Positions 34,265 to 42,235 of a stretch of DNA of 64,000 nucleotides are shown here, piece after piece. The notes beneath the pieces are model-generated. The model made no database searches. It saw only the letters and a program-made list of their open reading frames with translations, and had not been told where the DNA came from. The stretch lies in assembly GCF_009754915.1 (NCBI RefSeq), contig NZ_WPIK01000005.1, forward strand, positions 124,001 through 188,000. The letters are read 5' to 3'. Within the stretch, counting starts at the first letter, position 1. Every line of letters begins with the position of its first letter. The translations under genes and the position numbers were made by a program. This stretch comes from Mucilaginibacter arboris. GTDB lineage: Bacteria > Bacteroidota > Bacteroidia > Sphingobacteriales > Sphingobacteriaceae.

Positions 34265-35626
34265 TTACATACCTGATTTAAATTCAACACGGCGGTTTAA
34301 TACACGTCCTTGTTCAGTTGAATTATCAGCTATCGGGTTAGTTTCACCGTAAGCTTTAATTTTTAAACGTTTAGCATCAACACCAGAGTTAACTAAGTAA
34401 GTTTTAACTGAGTTTGCCCTGTCTTTAGATAAACGCATGTTGTGGGCAGCAGAACCTTCAGAAGAAGCGTAACCATCTAATTCGATTGTCATAGTTGCAT
34501 TGCTTCTCAAATCAGCAGAAACTTTATCTAAAGTTGGATAAGCTGAAGTTCTTAATACTGAACTGTCAAACTCAAACTGAATGTTAGTATAATTACCAGG
34601 AGTAGATGCTACAGTAGTGTCTGGTTTAGGGAATTTAATTTCGCAACCAGAACCATCAACAATAGTACCAGCAGGAGTACCTGGGCATTTATCAAACTGA
34701 TCTGAAACACCGTCGCCGTCAGAATCTTTTTTCAGATCGTTAACAGCGCTTTCCACATTAGATACACGGCCTTTTAAAGCTTCAACTTCCTGACGTAAGG
34801 TTGGGTCTTTCAATTCATCATACATCATGGCAACCGGGTTAACCCAGTCTAAATTTGGTTTTGCTTTGTTGCCTAAAGTAAACTCTAAACCACCGTAACC
34901 ATAAGAAAATTTATCTTTTGTAGGGTAGTTTACACTAGCACCATCTAAGTTATCGCCATCAACAAAAGTTGCTTTATAACCTAAATTTAAGGCGATACCG
35001 TCTGACAACCTGAATTTCACACCAACACCAACCGGAATTACCAATTCGTGAACATAAGTGTGGCCATCGTTCGCATTATTTTTATAATCAATAACCCGGC
35101 CATTAGACAAGGTAACTTTAGGTGCGTAACCTGCTAAACCAGCACCGGCATCTACAAAGAAATTAACTGCATTTTTTCTTCTGATGAAATCAACTGTTGC
35201 TACGTTTACTACACCGCTTAAAGTAGCAGAATAGGCTAAATCTGTTCTAAAAGAGGTATAGCCACCGCGGGAACCATTGGCTGCACCAGAAATGTTTCTG
35301 CTATTATCGCCGGAAAGTACTCCACGCGTTCCATCCAGTTGTAAGCCAAAAGCATGGCCTAATTGTTTTCTGATGGAAAGGCCATAACCTAAATCCGAAT
35401 TATTTTTAGTGAAGTCATTGGAGCCAAAAGGAATTTGAGGGGATAATACGCCCGCATTTACACCAATACTCCATGTTCTGTACTGCGCCCTGCCACCAAA
35501 TACCTTGGCTGAACCGGGAACAACAGTTGTAGTCGAGTCTGATGAGGTTTGTGCGTGGGCTGCAACAACACCCATCAAAGAAGCAATCGACAGTACAACT
35601 GTTTTCTTTAATGTAGAATAGTTCAT
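34265..35626 (-). CDS. OmpA-family outer membrane protein
   Basis: A 453-residue abundant-type outer membrane protein. It has a signal peptide (VLSIASLMGVVAAHAQ), an N-terminal beta-barrel rich in aromatic and Gly residues (about 45-255), a short coiled region (EVEALKGRVSNVESAVNDLKK), one calcium-binding TSP3-like repeat (DSDGDGVSDQFDKCPGTP), and a C-terminal OmpA peptidoglycan-binding domain (NIQFEFDSSVL, LDGYASSEGSAAHNMRLSKD, RRVEFKSG). It has its own terminator and promoter and is divergent from the aminopeptidase gene. Confidence 0.93.
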   Translation of the reverse strand: MNYSTLKKTVVLSIASLMGVVAAHAQTSSDSTTTVVPGSAKVFGGRAQYRTWSIGVNAGVLSPQIPFGSNDFTKNNSDLGYGLSIRKQLGHAFGLQLDGTRGVLSGDNSRNISGAANGSRGGYTSFRTDLAYSATLSGVVNVATVDFIRRKNAVNFFVDAGAGLAGYAPKVTLSNGRVIDYKNNANDGHTYVHELVIPVGVGVKFRLSDGIALNLGYKATFVDGDNLDGASVNYPTKDKFSYGYGGLEFTLGNKAKPNLDWVNPVAMMYDELKDPTLRQEVEALKGRVSNVESAVNDLKKDSDGDGVSDQFDKCPGTPAGTIVDGSGCEIKFPKPDTTVASTPGNYTNIQFEFDSSVLRTSAYPTLDKVSADLRSNATMTIELDGYASSEGSAAHNMRLSKDRANSVKTYLVNSGVDAKRLKIKAYGETNPIADNSTEQGRVLNRRVEFKSGM

Positions 35627-35664
35627 AATTTTAAGATTAACGATTTTAATTGTGATTTTTTTTT

Positions 35665-35672
35665 CAAAAATA
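35665..35672 (-). promoter_or_regulatory. Promoter -7 element of the OmpA gene
   Basis: Minus-strand TATTTTTG matches TAnnTTTG about 38 bases before the ATG. A TTTG lies 24 bases further upstream, a little beyond the usual spacing. Confidence 0.4.
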
Positions 35673-35777
35673 GTTATTAAGTTTGATTCGTTGTACCAAA
35701 CTTCGTTCCATTTTTATATTTTATTTTTTAAATAAGTATATAAATTTCCTGCATCAAACATAATTTACTATAAGTTA

Positions 35778-37067
35778 ATGAAATACGGACCTATAATTAC
35801 TGATTTATTCTATACGAACAGAAAGAAATTTTGTTTAAAATTAAAGCCGAATTCTATAGTTTTAATCAATGCCAACGATGAATTTCCGCGCAGCGGCGAC
35901 CAAAATCATACTTTTAAACAAAATGCCGACCTGTTTTACCTGACAGGAATAGACCAGGAGCAGACAATTTTACTGTTATTTCCCGATTGTCCGAATCCGC
36001 TGTATAAAGAAGTACTTTTTTTAAGACAAACCAATGAACACATTGCTGTTTGGGAAGGCCATAAATATACTAAAGAAGAAGCAGAGAAAGCCTCTGGCAT
36101 CAAAACAATTTACTGGTTACAGGAATTTGATGCCATTTTAGCAGCAGTAATATTTTATGCTGAAAATATTTATATCAACACCAATGAAAATGATCGTTAT
36201 GAACATACTGTTTCTTATCGCGACCTGCGGTTTATTCAAAAGCTAAAAGAAAAATATCCGTTACACCAGTATCTGCGTGCTGCGCCAATTTTCCGTAATT
36301 TGCGTGCAGTAAAATCTCAGGTAGAAGTTGAACTGATAAGCAAAGCCTGCCAAATTACAAGGGATGCTTTTTTAAGGGTACTAAAATTTGTAAAACCCGG
36401 TGTGTCCGAATATGAGATCGAGGCCGAAATTATCCACGAGTTTATCCGGCAGCGGGGAAGCGGCCATGCCTATAACCCGATTATCGCTTCCGGTAGCAAC
36501 GCAACTATCCTTCATTATAATGAGAACAACCAGGTTTGTAAAGACGGTGAGGTGATTTTAATGGATTTTGGTGCGGATTATGCCAATTACAATGCTGATT
36601 TAACGCGCTCTATCCCCGTGAACGGCCGTTTTACTTCTCGCCAGAAAGAGGTTTACAATTCAGTTTTACATGTAATGAAAGAATCGGCCAAGCTTTTAAA
36701 AGGTGGAACGATCTGGAACTCGTATCAGGAAGAAGTTGGAAAGATTATGACTTCGGAACTGATCAAATTAAAATTGCTGGATAAAAACGATGTAGAAAAG
36801 CAAAACCCTGCCATGCCTTTATATAAGAAGTATTTTATGCACGGCAACTCGCACCACCTGGGCCTGGATGTCCATGATTTTGCCGGAAGGTATACGCCAT
36901 TTGCAGCCGGAAACGTATTAACGGTTGAACCTGGAATTTATATCCCGGCAGAAGGTTTAGGTATCCGATTGGAAAATAATATCCTGATCACCGAAAACGG
37001 CACTGTTGATTTAATGGCCGATATACCTTTAGAAGCGGAGCATATTGAAGAACTGATGAATGCTTAA
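35778..37067 (+). CDS. pepP: Xaa-Pro aminopeptidase (M24B)
   Basis: Removes the N-terminal residue from peptides with proline in second position. The 429-residue protein has the N-terminal aminopeptidase-P domain (RSGDQNHTFKQNADLFYLTGI) and a pita-bread domain with all five metal ligands visible: Asp and Asp in MDFGADYANYNADLTRS, His in GNSHHLGLDVHD, Glu in LTVEPGIY and Glu in IRLENNILIT. It is cytoplasmic, with no signal peptide. Confidence 0.93.
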   Translation: MKYGPIITDLFYTNRKKFCLKLKPNSIVLINANDEFPRSGDQNHTFKQNADLFYLTGIDQEQTILLLFPDCPNPLYKEVLFLRQTNEHIAVWEGHKYTKEEAEKASGIKTIYWLQEFDAILAAVIFYAENIYINTNENDRYEHTVSYRDLRFIQKLKEKYPLHQYLRAAPIFRNLRAVKSQVEVELISKACQITRDAFLRVLKFVKPGVSEYEIEAEIIHEFIRQRGSGHAYNPIIASGSNATILHYNENNQVCKDGEVILMDFGADYANYNADLTRSIPVNGRFTSRQKEVYNSVLHVMKESAKLLKGGTIWNSYQEEVGKIMTSELIKLKLLDKNDVEKQNPAMPLYKKYFMHGNSHHLGLDVHDFAGRYTPFAAGNVLTVEPGIYIPAEGLGIRLENNILITENGTVDLMADIPLEAEHIEELMNA

Positions 37068-37077
37068 TTTATACCGG

Positions 37078-37089
37078 TAAAAGAAGCAT
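37078..37089 (+). repeat. TAAAAGAAGCAT dispersed motif, copy 16
   Basis: Exact word ten bases after the aminopeptidase stop; extended form: TTAATTTATA, then CCGG, then the word. Confidence 0.88.
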
Positions 37090-37135
37090 GTATATTATTT
37101 CTAAGTTAAAAACCGTTGATTAAACTAAATAATTT

Positions 37136-37351
37136 ATGAGACAAGTAACCATATATACAACAGATGAAGATTATAATCACTTTGTGCAATTGGTCAAAAA
37201 CCTTCATTATGTTAAAAAAATAGAAACTGACGAAGAGCCAACAAAAGAAGAGATTATCGAAAATTTAAAAGCCGGATTGGAGGAAGTTCGCCTTTTTGAA
37301 AAAGGCAAATTAAAAACTACACCTGCTAAAGAGTTTTTAAATGAGTTATAA
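37136..37351 (+). CDS. Antitoxin of a RelE-type pair
   Basis: A 71-residue protein with an acidic centre (VKKIETDEEPTKEEIIENLKAGLEEV) and a Bacteroidota antitoxin layout: an N-terminal beta hairpin MRQVTIYTTDEDYNHFVQLVKNL and a C-terminal helix. Its stop overlaps the toxin gene by 11 bases, indicating translational coupling. Confidence 0.75.
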   Translation: MRQVTIYTTDEDYNHFVQLVKNLHYVKKIETDEEPTKEEIIENLKAGLEEVRLFEKGKLKTTPAKEFLNEL

Positions 37352-37667
37352 AGTTGAATTATCTTTAAACTTTAAAAAAGAAGCTAAAAGACTAACTAAA
37401 AAATATCCTTCTTTAAAATGGGAATTAGACGCTCTGTTTATAGAGTTAGAAGACAACCCAACTTTAGGTACTTCGCTTGGCAATAGTATTTATAAAATGC
37501 GGTTAGCTATTGCGTCTAAAAATAAAGGAAAGTCTGGAGGTGCAAGGGTAATGTCGTTTGTAAAAGTTACTAAAACAATTGTACTGCTGTTTTCCATTTA
37601 CGACAAGGGAGAAAAAGACACAATTTCCGATCAGGAAATCCAAGAATTGTTAAAAGGTTTCCTGTAA
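37341..37667 (+). CDS. RelE/HigB-type toxin
   Basis: A 108-residue protein of the RelE superfamily. It begins VELSLNFKKEAKRLTKKYPSLK (the typical helix-rich start) and continues with the core LGNSIYKMRLAIASKNKGKSGGARVMSFVKV and a C-terminal strand TIVLLFSIYDKGEKDTI ending in a helix. The pattern KSGGARV is typical of addiction-module killer proteins that cleave mRNA. It overlaps its antitoxin by 11 bases. Confidence 0.82.
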   Translation: MSYKVELSLNFKKEAKRLTKKYPSLKWELDALFIELEDNPTLGTSLGNSIYKMRLAIASKNKGKSGGARVMSFVKVTKTIVLLFSIYDKGEKDTISDQEIQELLKGFL

Positions 37668-37705
37668 TTAAAATTACATATTTTTCTTTACCAATTTTAT
37701 ACCGG

Positions 37706-37717
37706 TAAAAGAAGCAT
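37706..37717 (+). repeat. TAAAAGAAGCAT dispersed motif, copy 17
   Basis: Exact word ten bases before the start of the glycosyltransferase gene at 37728; extended form: ACCAATTTTATA, then CCGG, then the word. It closely matches copy 16. Confidence 0.9.
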
Positions 37718-37727
37718 TCTATATATC

Positions 37728-38609
37728 ATGAAAGTTGCAGGTTTCACATTTATCCGTAACGCTGTTAAAAATGATTATCCTATAGTAGAAGCCATCACCT
37801 CTATCCTGCCGGTTTGTGATGCTTTTTATGTTGCTTTAGGAAATTCTGAAGATGAAACGCAGCAATTGATCGAGAAGATCGGTTCACCCAAAATTCACTT
37901 GATAAAAACAGTATGGGACGAATCGATCCGTGAAGGCGGAGCTGTTTTTGCTGCCGAAACCAACAAAGCTTTCCAGGCCATTCCTACAGATTTCGATTGG
38001 GCTTTTTACATTCAGGGCGATGAGTGTGTGCACGAAAAATATCTGCCAGCTATCCGGCAGGAAATGGAAAGCAATCTAAATGATCTTCGAGTTGAAGGTT
38101 TACTTTTTAAATACCTGCACTTTTACGGTTCTTACGATTATTACAGCCATTCGCGCCGCTGGTATCGCAGGGAAATTAGAGTCATTAGAAACAATAAGGC
38201 AATTCATGCTTACCGTGATGCACAAGGTTTTCGTTTGGATAACCGAAAAATTAAAGTAAAACTAATTGATGCTTACATCTATCATTATGGCTGGGTAAAA
38301 CCACCGAACGGATTAAAAAACAAAGTGCGTAATTTTAATCAGTTTTATCATGATGATGTTTGGATAGAAGAAAATACGCCATCAGAAACTGCTGATTTTG
38401 ATTACAAAAACGCCGATCGTTTGCTTCCTTTTGATGGAACACATCCGGCAGCAATGCAAAAAAGAGTTGCAGCAAGCAATTGGAAATTGTTGATAGATCC
38501 AAAAAAGATCAGCAAGCAAATGTCTTTCAGAAGAAAATTTTTGCAAAAGATAGAAGATCTGACGGGCTGGCGTATTAGTGAATACCGGAATTACGAGATC
38601 GTAAAATAA
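37728..38609 (+). CDS. Glycosyltransferase-like protein (GT2-related)
   Basis: A 293-residue protein related to GT-A-fold glycosyltransferases. It opens with a Rossmann-type strand MKVAGFTFIRNAVKNDYPIVEAI and has an acidic cluster in AFYIQGDECVHEKYL at the expected place of the metal-binding motif. The C-terminal region is basic and aromatic. No membrane segment is seen. It is followed after 17 bases by a canonical GT2 gene and belongs to the surface-glycan region; its sugar and acceptor are unknown. Confidence 0.7.
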   Translation: MKVAGFTFIRNAVKNDYPIVEAITSILPVCDAFYVALGNSEDETQQLIEKIGSPKIHLIKTVWDESIREGGAVFAAETNKAFQAIPTDFDWAFYIQGDECVHEKYLPAIRQEMESNLNDLRVEGLLFKYLHFYGSYDYYSHSRRWYRREIRVIRNNKAIHAYRDAQGFRLDNRKIKVKLIDAYIYHYGWVKPPNGLKNKVRNFNQFYHDDVWIEENTPSETADFDYKNADRLLPFDGTHPAAMQKRVAASNWKLLIDPKKISKQMSFRRKFLQKIEDLTGWRISEYRNYEIVK

Positions 38610-38626
38610 GTTTAAGCTCAAAAAAA

Positions 38627-39619
38627 ATGATCCGTAAAAGAAGCATTTCTGTCATCCTGCCCAATTACAACGGTGCATATCTGCTCGAAAAATATCTGCC
38701 TTTTACTTTAACAGCTATTCAAAATGCAGGCGTTGTGTACGAGGTAATCGTGGTGGATGATGCTTCAAAAGATCGATCTATTCATTTCCTTCTTACGCAT
38801 TATCCTGAAATTATTTTAATTTGCAATCCACAAAACAAAGGTTTTTCTCATACCTGTAACACCGGAATTCAAGCCGCAAAACATGAACTTATTTTTTTGC
38901 TGAATACAGATGTAAAACTTACTCCTGATTATTTTGAGCATCAATGGCGATATTTTGAGCGCGAAGATACTTTTGGTGTAATGGGAAGGATTATTGATAT
39001 GGAAGGTGATCATATTCAGGATGCTGCCCGAACACTTGCTTTTAACGGTTTTAAAATCAAAACAAACCGCTTTTTTTACAGTGAAAATCCTGCTGATTTT
39101 GTTCCGACAGCTTATTTATCCGGCGCAAATGCATTAATCGATGCCAAAAAATTAAAAGCAATCGACGGTTTTAACGAGCTTTTTTCTCCTTTTTATGGTG
39201 AAGATTTTGAAATGGGTTTAAGAGCTTGGCGTTTGGGCTGGAAATGCTGGTACGAACATCAATCAGTTTGTCGACATCTGATTTCAGCCAGTACTAATAG
39301 GTTTAAATCGACAGATTGGGTTAAGAGTATTTATTATAGAAATCGGTTTTTTGTTCACGCTATTCATTTAGACGGCTTTAATTTAGGTTGCTGGTATTTA
39401 CAAATTTTGCTTATTGATCTTCTCCCCCAACTTATTACCGGAAAATTCTGGATGCTAAAAAGCTATATACAACTATTCAGGCAACAAACCACTGTTAAAT
39501 TTTCTAAAAAAAAACTTACGATCTTAATAGAAAAACATAGTTGCAAAAAAAGTATTACCGATGTTGCCGCGGAACTGAACAGTATAATTAAAAATATTAA
39601 GATTATTTATTTGAAGTAA
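38627..39619 (+). CDS. Glycosyltransferase family 2
   Basis: A 330-residue GT2 enzyme. The nucleotide-sugar fold is clear in SVILPNYNGAYLLEKYLP and EVIVVDDASKDRS, with the metal-binding acidic region LLNTDVKLTPDYFEHQW and the acceptor-site motif FSPFYGEDFEMGLRAWRLGW. A hydrophobic C-terminal patch (LDGFNLGCWYLQILLIDLL) suggests membrane association. Relatives build O-antigen or exopolysaccharide chains. The first codons overlap a TAAAAGAAGCAT word. Confidence 0.87.
   Translation: MIRKRSISVILPNYNGAYLLEKYLPFTLTAIQNAGVVYEVIVVDDASKDRSIHFLLTHYPEIILICNPQNKGFSHTCNTGIQAAKHELIFLLNTDVKLTPDYFEHQWRYFEREDTFGVMGRIIDMEGDHIQDAARTLAFNGFKIKTNRFFYSENPADFVPTAYLSGANALIDAKKLKAIDGFNELFSPFYGEDFEMGLRAWRLGWKCWYEHQSVCRHLISASTNRFKSTDWVKSIYYRNRFFVHAIHLDGFNLGCWYLQILLIDLLPQLITGKFWMLKSYIQLFRQQTTVKFSKKKLTILIEKHSCKKSITDVAAELNSIIKNIKIIYLK
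38635..38646 (+). repeat. TAAAAGAAGCAT dispersed motif, copy 18 (start of the GT2 gene)
   Basis: Exact word at codons 3-7 of the GT2 gene, encoding Arg-Lys-Arg-Ser-Ile; the upstream bases are an A-run and ATGATCCG. Confidence 0.85.
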
Positions 39620-39781
39620 AGCTTATTTAAGCTTAAGTTCTACTTCTTGAGGCGTTAGCTTAAGTATTAAGCATTTTCCCACAGCTTTTAAGCTTATATA
39701 TTTTTTACTACCTAACCTTTTAATTTAACTTTTTTAATTATCTTTAAAAAAAATAATTTATTATTGATCTAAAAAACTTTT

Positions 39782-40417
39782 ATGAAAAACTCTATCCTCT
39801 TATTTATTCTTTTTTCTGTATTTACAATTATTGGACCTGGTAATTTAAGTAAGGTTTTGCCTGTTAGTATTGGCAAAGTGTTAAAAGATTCAACACTTAT
39901 TAATAAAAAAACAAAATCTACTGTAAGTCCAAGTTCGGCTTTCAGTTGTAAACGCGCTTTGGGACTTGTTTCTGTAGATAGTAGATGTGGACTTATAGTT
40001 AATATGCCTACTTACAATCAACCTTCAATTACATATAGATACACCAGTGGGTTTCAAATTTATTCTCCAGACAGAAGCTGTTTTCTAGCATGGCAGGGCG
40101 ATGGGAATCTAGTACTTTATGAAACTGCAACCGGACGATCTCGTTGGGCATCTAATACTTATCATCGAGGTGAAATCCTTGCATTTCAACCCGATAACAA
40201 TATAGTTATATACGATAATCAAGGTAGAGGGATTTGGGATTCTGGTACTATGGGATGGTGTTTTCATCAAGGACAATACGGAGACGCGGGAGCAAACTTA
40301 TACATTACCAATCTTGATGCTGGCGGTTCTCTTATTCTTGTTGGAATTGGAGACAACATTAATATGGGGTCTAATGCATCTTCCGGTAGCCATTTTCGAC
40401 AAGATTATTATAATTAA
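39782..40417 (+). CDS. Secreted bulb-type lectin (MMBL domain), first copy
   Basis: A 211-residue exported protein. After an N-terminal hydrophobic leader (ILLFILFSVFTIIGPGN) the body is a bulb-type (monocot mannose-binding) lectin domain at about residues 80-160, with two intact QxDxNxVxY mannose-binding motifs: QGDGNLVLY at 105-113 and QPDNNIVIY at 136-144. Functions known for bacterial MMBL proteins include lectin-like bacteriocins (LlpA) and glycan adhesins; here the role is unknown. A close paralogue follows at 40608, and the surrounding genes are for glycan synthesis. Confidence 0.78.
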   Translation: MKNSILLFILFSVFTIIGPGNLSKVLPVSIGKVLKDSTLINKKTKSTVSPSSAFSCKRALGLVSVDSRCGLIVNMPTYNQPSITYRYTSGFQIYSPDRSCFLAWQGDGNLVLYETATGRSRWASNTYHRGEILAFQPDNNIVIYDNQGRGIWDSGTMGWCFHQGQYGDAGANLYITNLDAGGSLILVGIGDNINMGSNASSGSHFRQDYYN

Positions 40418-40426
40418 TTTTTTTAC

Positions 40427-40593
40427 TTAAGAGTCTGTTTAAAATTATATCAGAAATTTATAATGCTTCTCTTGTGCCTGTAAATTCTGTTTTTAGATGC
40501 TGTTTCAGTACAAAAAATACAATAGGTCAATGATTATCATGTGCTAAAAGAAGCATAGAAAATATATTGAACAAAATTTAAACAGGCTCTTAA
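40427..40593. mobile_element. MITE-like element with terminal inverted repeats
   Basis: A 167-base segment between the two lectin genes ends in inverted repeats: TTAAGAGTCTGTTTAAA (40427-40443) and TTTAAACAGGCTCTTAA (40577-40593), differing at one position. The inner parts are also partly complementary, with a degraded 12-base word (ATGCTTCTCTTG, 40463-40474) on the left and an exact one (40545-40556) on the right in opposite orientations. No protein is encoded, so it would need a transposase in trans. The ends resemble those of IS elements; I see no certain target duplication. Confidence 0.65.
40545..40556 (+). repeat. TAAAAGAAGCAT dispersed motif, copy 19 (within MITE-like element)
   Basis: Exact word preceded by ATTATCATGTGC; it is the mirror of the degraded copy at 40463-40474. 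Confidence 0.87.
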
Positions 40594-40607
40594 AACTTCA
40601 ACTTTTT

Positions 40608-41234
40608 ATGAAAAACTCTATCATCTTGCTTATTCTTCTTTCGATTTTTTCTTTTATTGGGGTAGATAATCTAAGTAAAGTTTTGCCTGTAAGTATTGGC
40701 AGCAACGTATTAAAACATTCAATCCATGTAAATAAAAAAGCAAAACCTATTGCAAGTCATAGTTCTGCATTCAGTTGTAAACAAGGCTTGTGGTGGAGGT
40801 ATGTAGATCCTAACGCAGTGGCTGCAGTAGTTATGCCTCGTCCTGGTCAACCGTCAATTGAATATAGATATACCAGCGGTTTTACTATATATTCTCCAGA
40901 TGGATCCGTCTTTTTAGCGTGGCAAGGGGATGGTAATTTAGTAGAGTACCAAACTTCAAGCGGGCGAGCTATCTGGGCATCTAACACTTACCATAAAGGT
41001 GAAATTCTTGCTTTTCAACCTGATAATAATATAGTTATTTACGATAATCGGGGTAGAGGAGTTTGGGATTCTGGGACTATGGGATATTGTGGGTTTACTG
41101 GACAGCCTGGAGATCGTGGGGCTACTTTATACCTTAGTAATACTGGTGAGTTGAGCCTTCTGGGAGATGATACAGGTTTGCTGTTGGGTTATGCTGGAAC
41201 AAACTCTGGATCACACTTTAATCAAAATTATTAA
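40608..41234 (+). CDS. Secreted bulb-type lectin (MMBL domain), second copy
   Basis: A 208-residue paralogue of the preceding lectin. It shares a near-identical leader ([18 protein letters not shown] and [11 protein letters not shown]) and has both mannose-binding motifs, QGDGNLVEY and QPDNNIVIY, intact. Differences concentrate after residue 50 and in the C-terminal third, where the two proteins have diverged ([20 protein letters not shown] here). The tandem copies are separated by a MITE-like element, and a gene-poor kilobase follows. Confidence 0.78.
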   Translation: MKNSIILLILLSIFSFIGVDNLSKVLPVSIGSNVLKHSIHVNKKAKPIASHSSAFSCKQGLWWRYVDPNAVAAVVMPRPGQPSIEYRYTSGFTIYSPDGSVFLAWQGDGNLVEYQTSSGRAIWASNTYHKGEILAFQPDNNIVIYDNRGRGVWDSGTMGYCGFTGQPGDRGATLYLSNTGELSLLGDDTGLLLGYAGTNSGSHFNQNY

Positions 41235-41333
41235 CGGTTTTTACTACACATAGAAAATAATAAAATTTTTTTCTACGTAATTGTTAGTTAATATGCCCTT
41301 ACAAAATTCTATAATTGTATTTTATATTTAATT

Positions 41334-41385
41334 AAAGCTTACATCACTAAATTTGTTGTAGATAAGATTTAATGATGTAAGCTTT
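41334..41385 (+). terminator. Hairpin after the lectin pair (possible terminator)
   Basis: Arms AAAGCTTACATCA (41334-41346) and TGATGTAAGCTTT (41373-41385) are perfect complements around a 26-base loop that is itself partly complementary (TAAAT..ATTTA). A short T-run follows, so it could end lectin transcription. Confidence 0.5.
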
Positions 41386-41802
41386 TTCTAAAACTGAGCT
41401 ATGTGTATGTAGAGTAATTATTATGAAGATCAATTATAAATCAATTGTCATAACCAAAATAAATAGCTTCATTAATTGCAAATGATACCTGTAAAATTAA
41501 GCACTTGCAATTATTTATTCGATTCTAAAACTCACTTTCCTAATAAGTGCATATAGCGTTTTTTTTAAATAAACGATAATAGTTTGTAAAATATTCAATG
41601 CCAGAATTAGTGGTTTTTATGAGAATAAGTTAGTTAGGGGCAACAGGGATAATTTGGGTATTAAACATCTCTTTATTTAAAAAAGGTGCAATGATTATAA
41701 AAAATGATCCACTGAGCATTTGTGTAAGTAACGGATTGTATTGTAAAAGAAATTTAGGCTGTTTTTAAAGCCTTAAAACGACACAAAGCAACAGAATAGA
41801 AA

Positions 41803-41973
41803 TCACTGACCTAATTTGGCATCCTTTTCAACAAACTGTTTAGTATACCTGTAATGTATGCTAAAATTTTTTAATTGAGTTTCACTGAAACAAAGATTAT
41901 AACCAGAAAAATACAATTGTTGAGACAATGCAACAGCAAAAAGTTTTTCTAAAATATCGGAAGCAGAAAACAT
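41803..41973 (-). CDS. Possible small ORF of unknown function
   Basis: A 56-codon frame starting ATG at 41973: MFSASDILEKLFAVALSQQL, then YFSGYNLCFSETQLKNF, then SIHYRYTKQFVEKDAKLGQ. The residue mix is plausible for a protein, but there is no promoter, family match or neighbour supporting it, and it lies in a gene-poor region. It may be a remnant of a larger gene. Confidence 0.22.
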   Translation of the reverse strand: MFSASDILEKLFAVALSQQLYFSGYNLCFSETQLKNFSIHYRYTKQFVEKDAKLGQ

Positions 41974-42235
41974 GATCCAAGATCAATTTGAAACTAAGAA
42001 GCACTTCTCATATTTAAATATATTACAAGAATACATTTTGTACTAGAATATATAACAGCAGAACTCTTAAAAACACAATTGAACGAACAGAAAATTACAG
42101 TTCATCTCTTTGTCCAACTTTTATTACGTGACAAATTTAATTCAACTAATATTAATTTTTATAGAATTTAGTCAATCATTAGTAAATGACCTTCTAAATT
42201 ACAATATTAAATATCTTTTACTATGATTGATCGAA

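Larger units (their letters stand above)
41235..42235. other. Gene-poor kilobase between lectin genes and TonB-receptor-like gene
   Basis: About 1 kb, unusually AT-rich, with no convincing gene. It holds a long-armed inverted repeat (41334-41385) ending the lectin region, an undemonstrated 56-codon ORF on the minus strand (41803-41973) and no exact copy of the 12-base motif. It may be decayed coding DNA. Confidence 0.6.
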
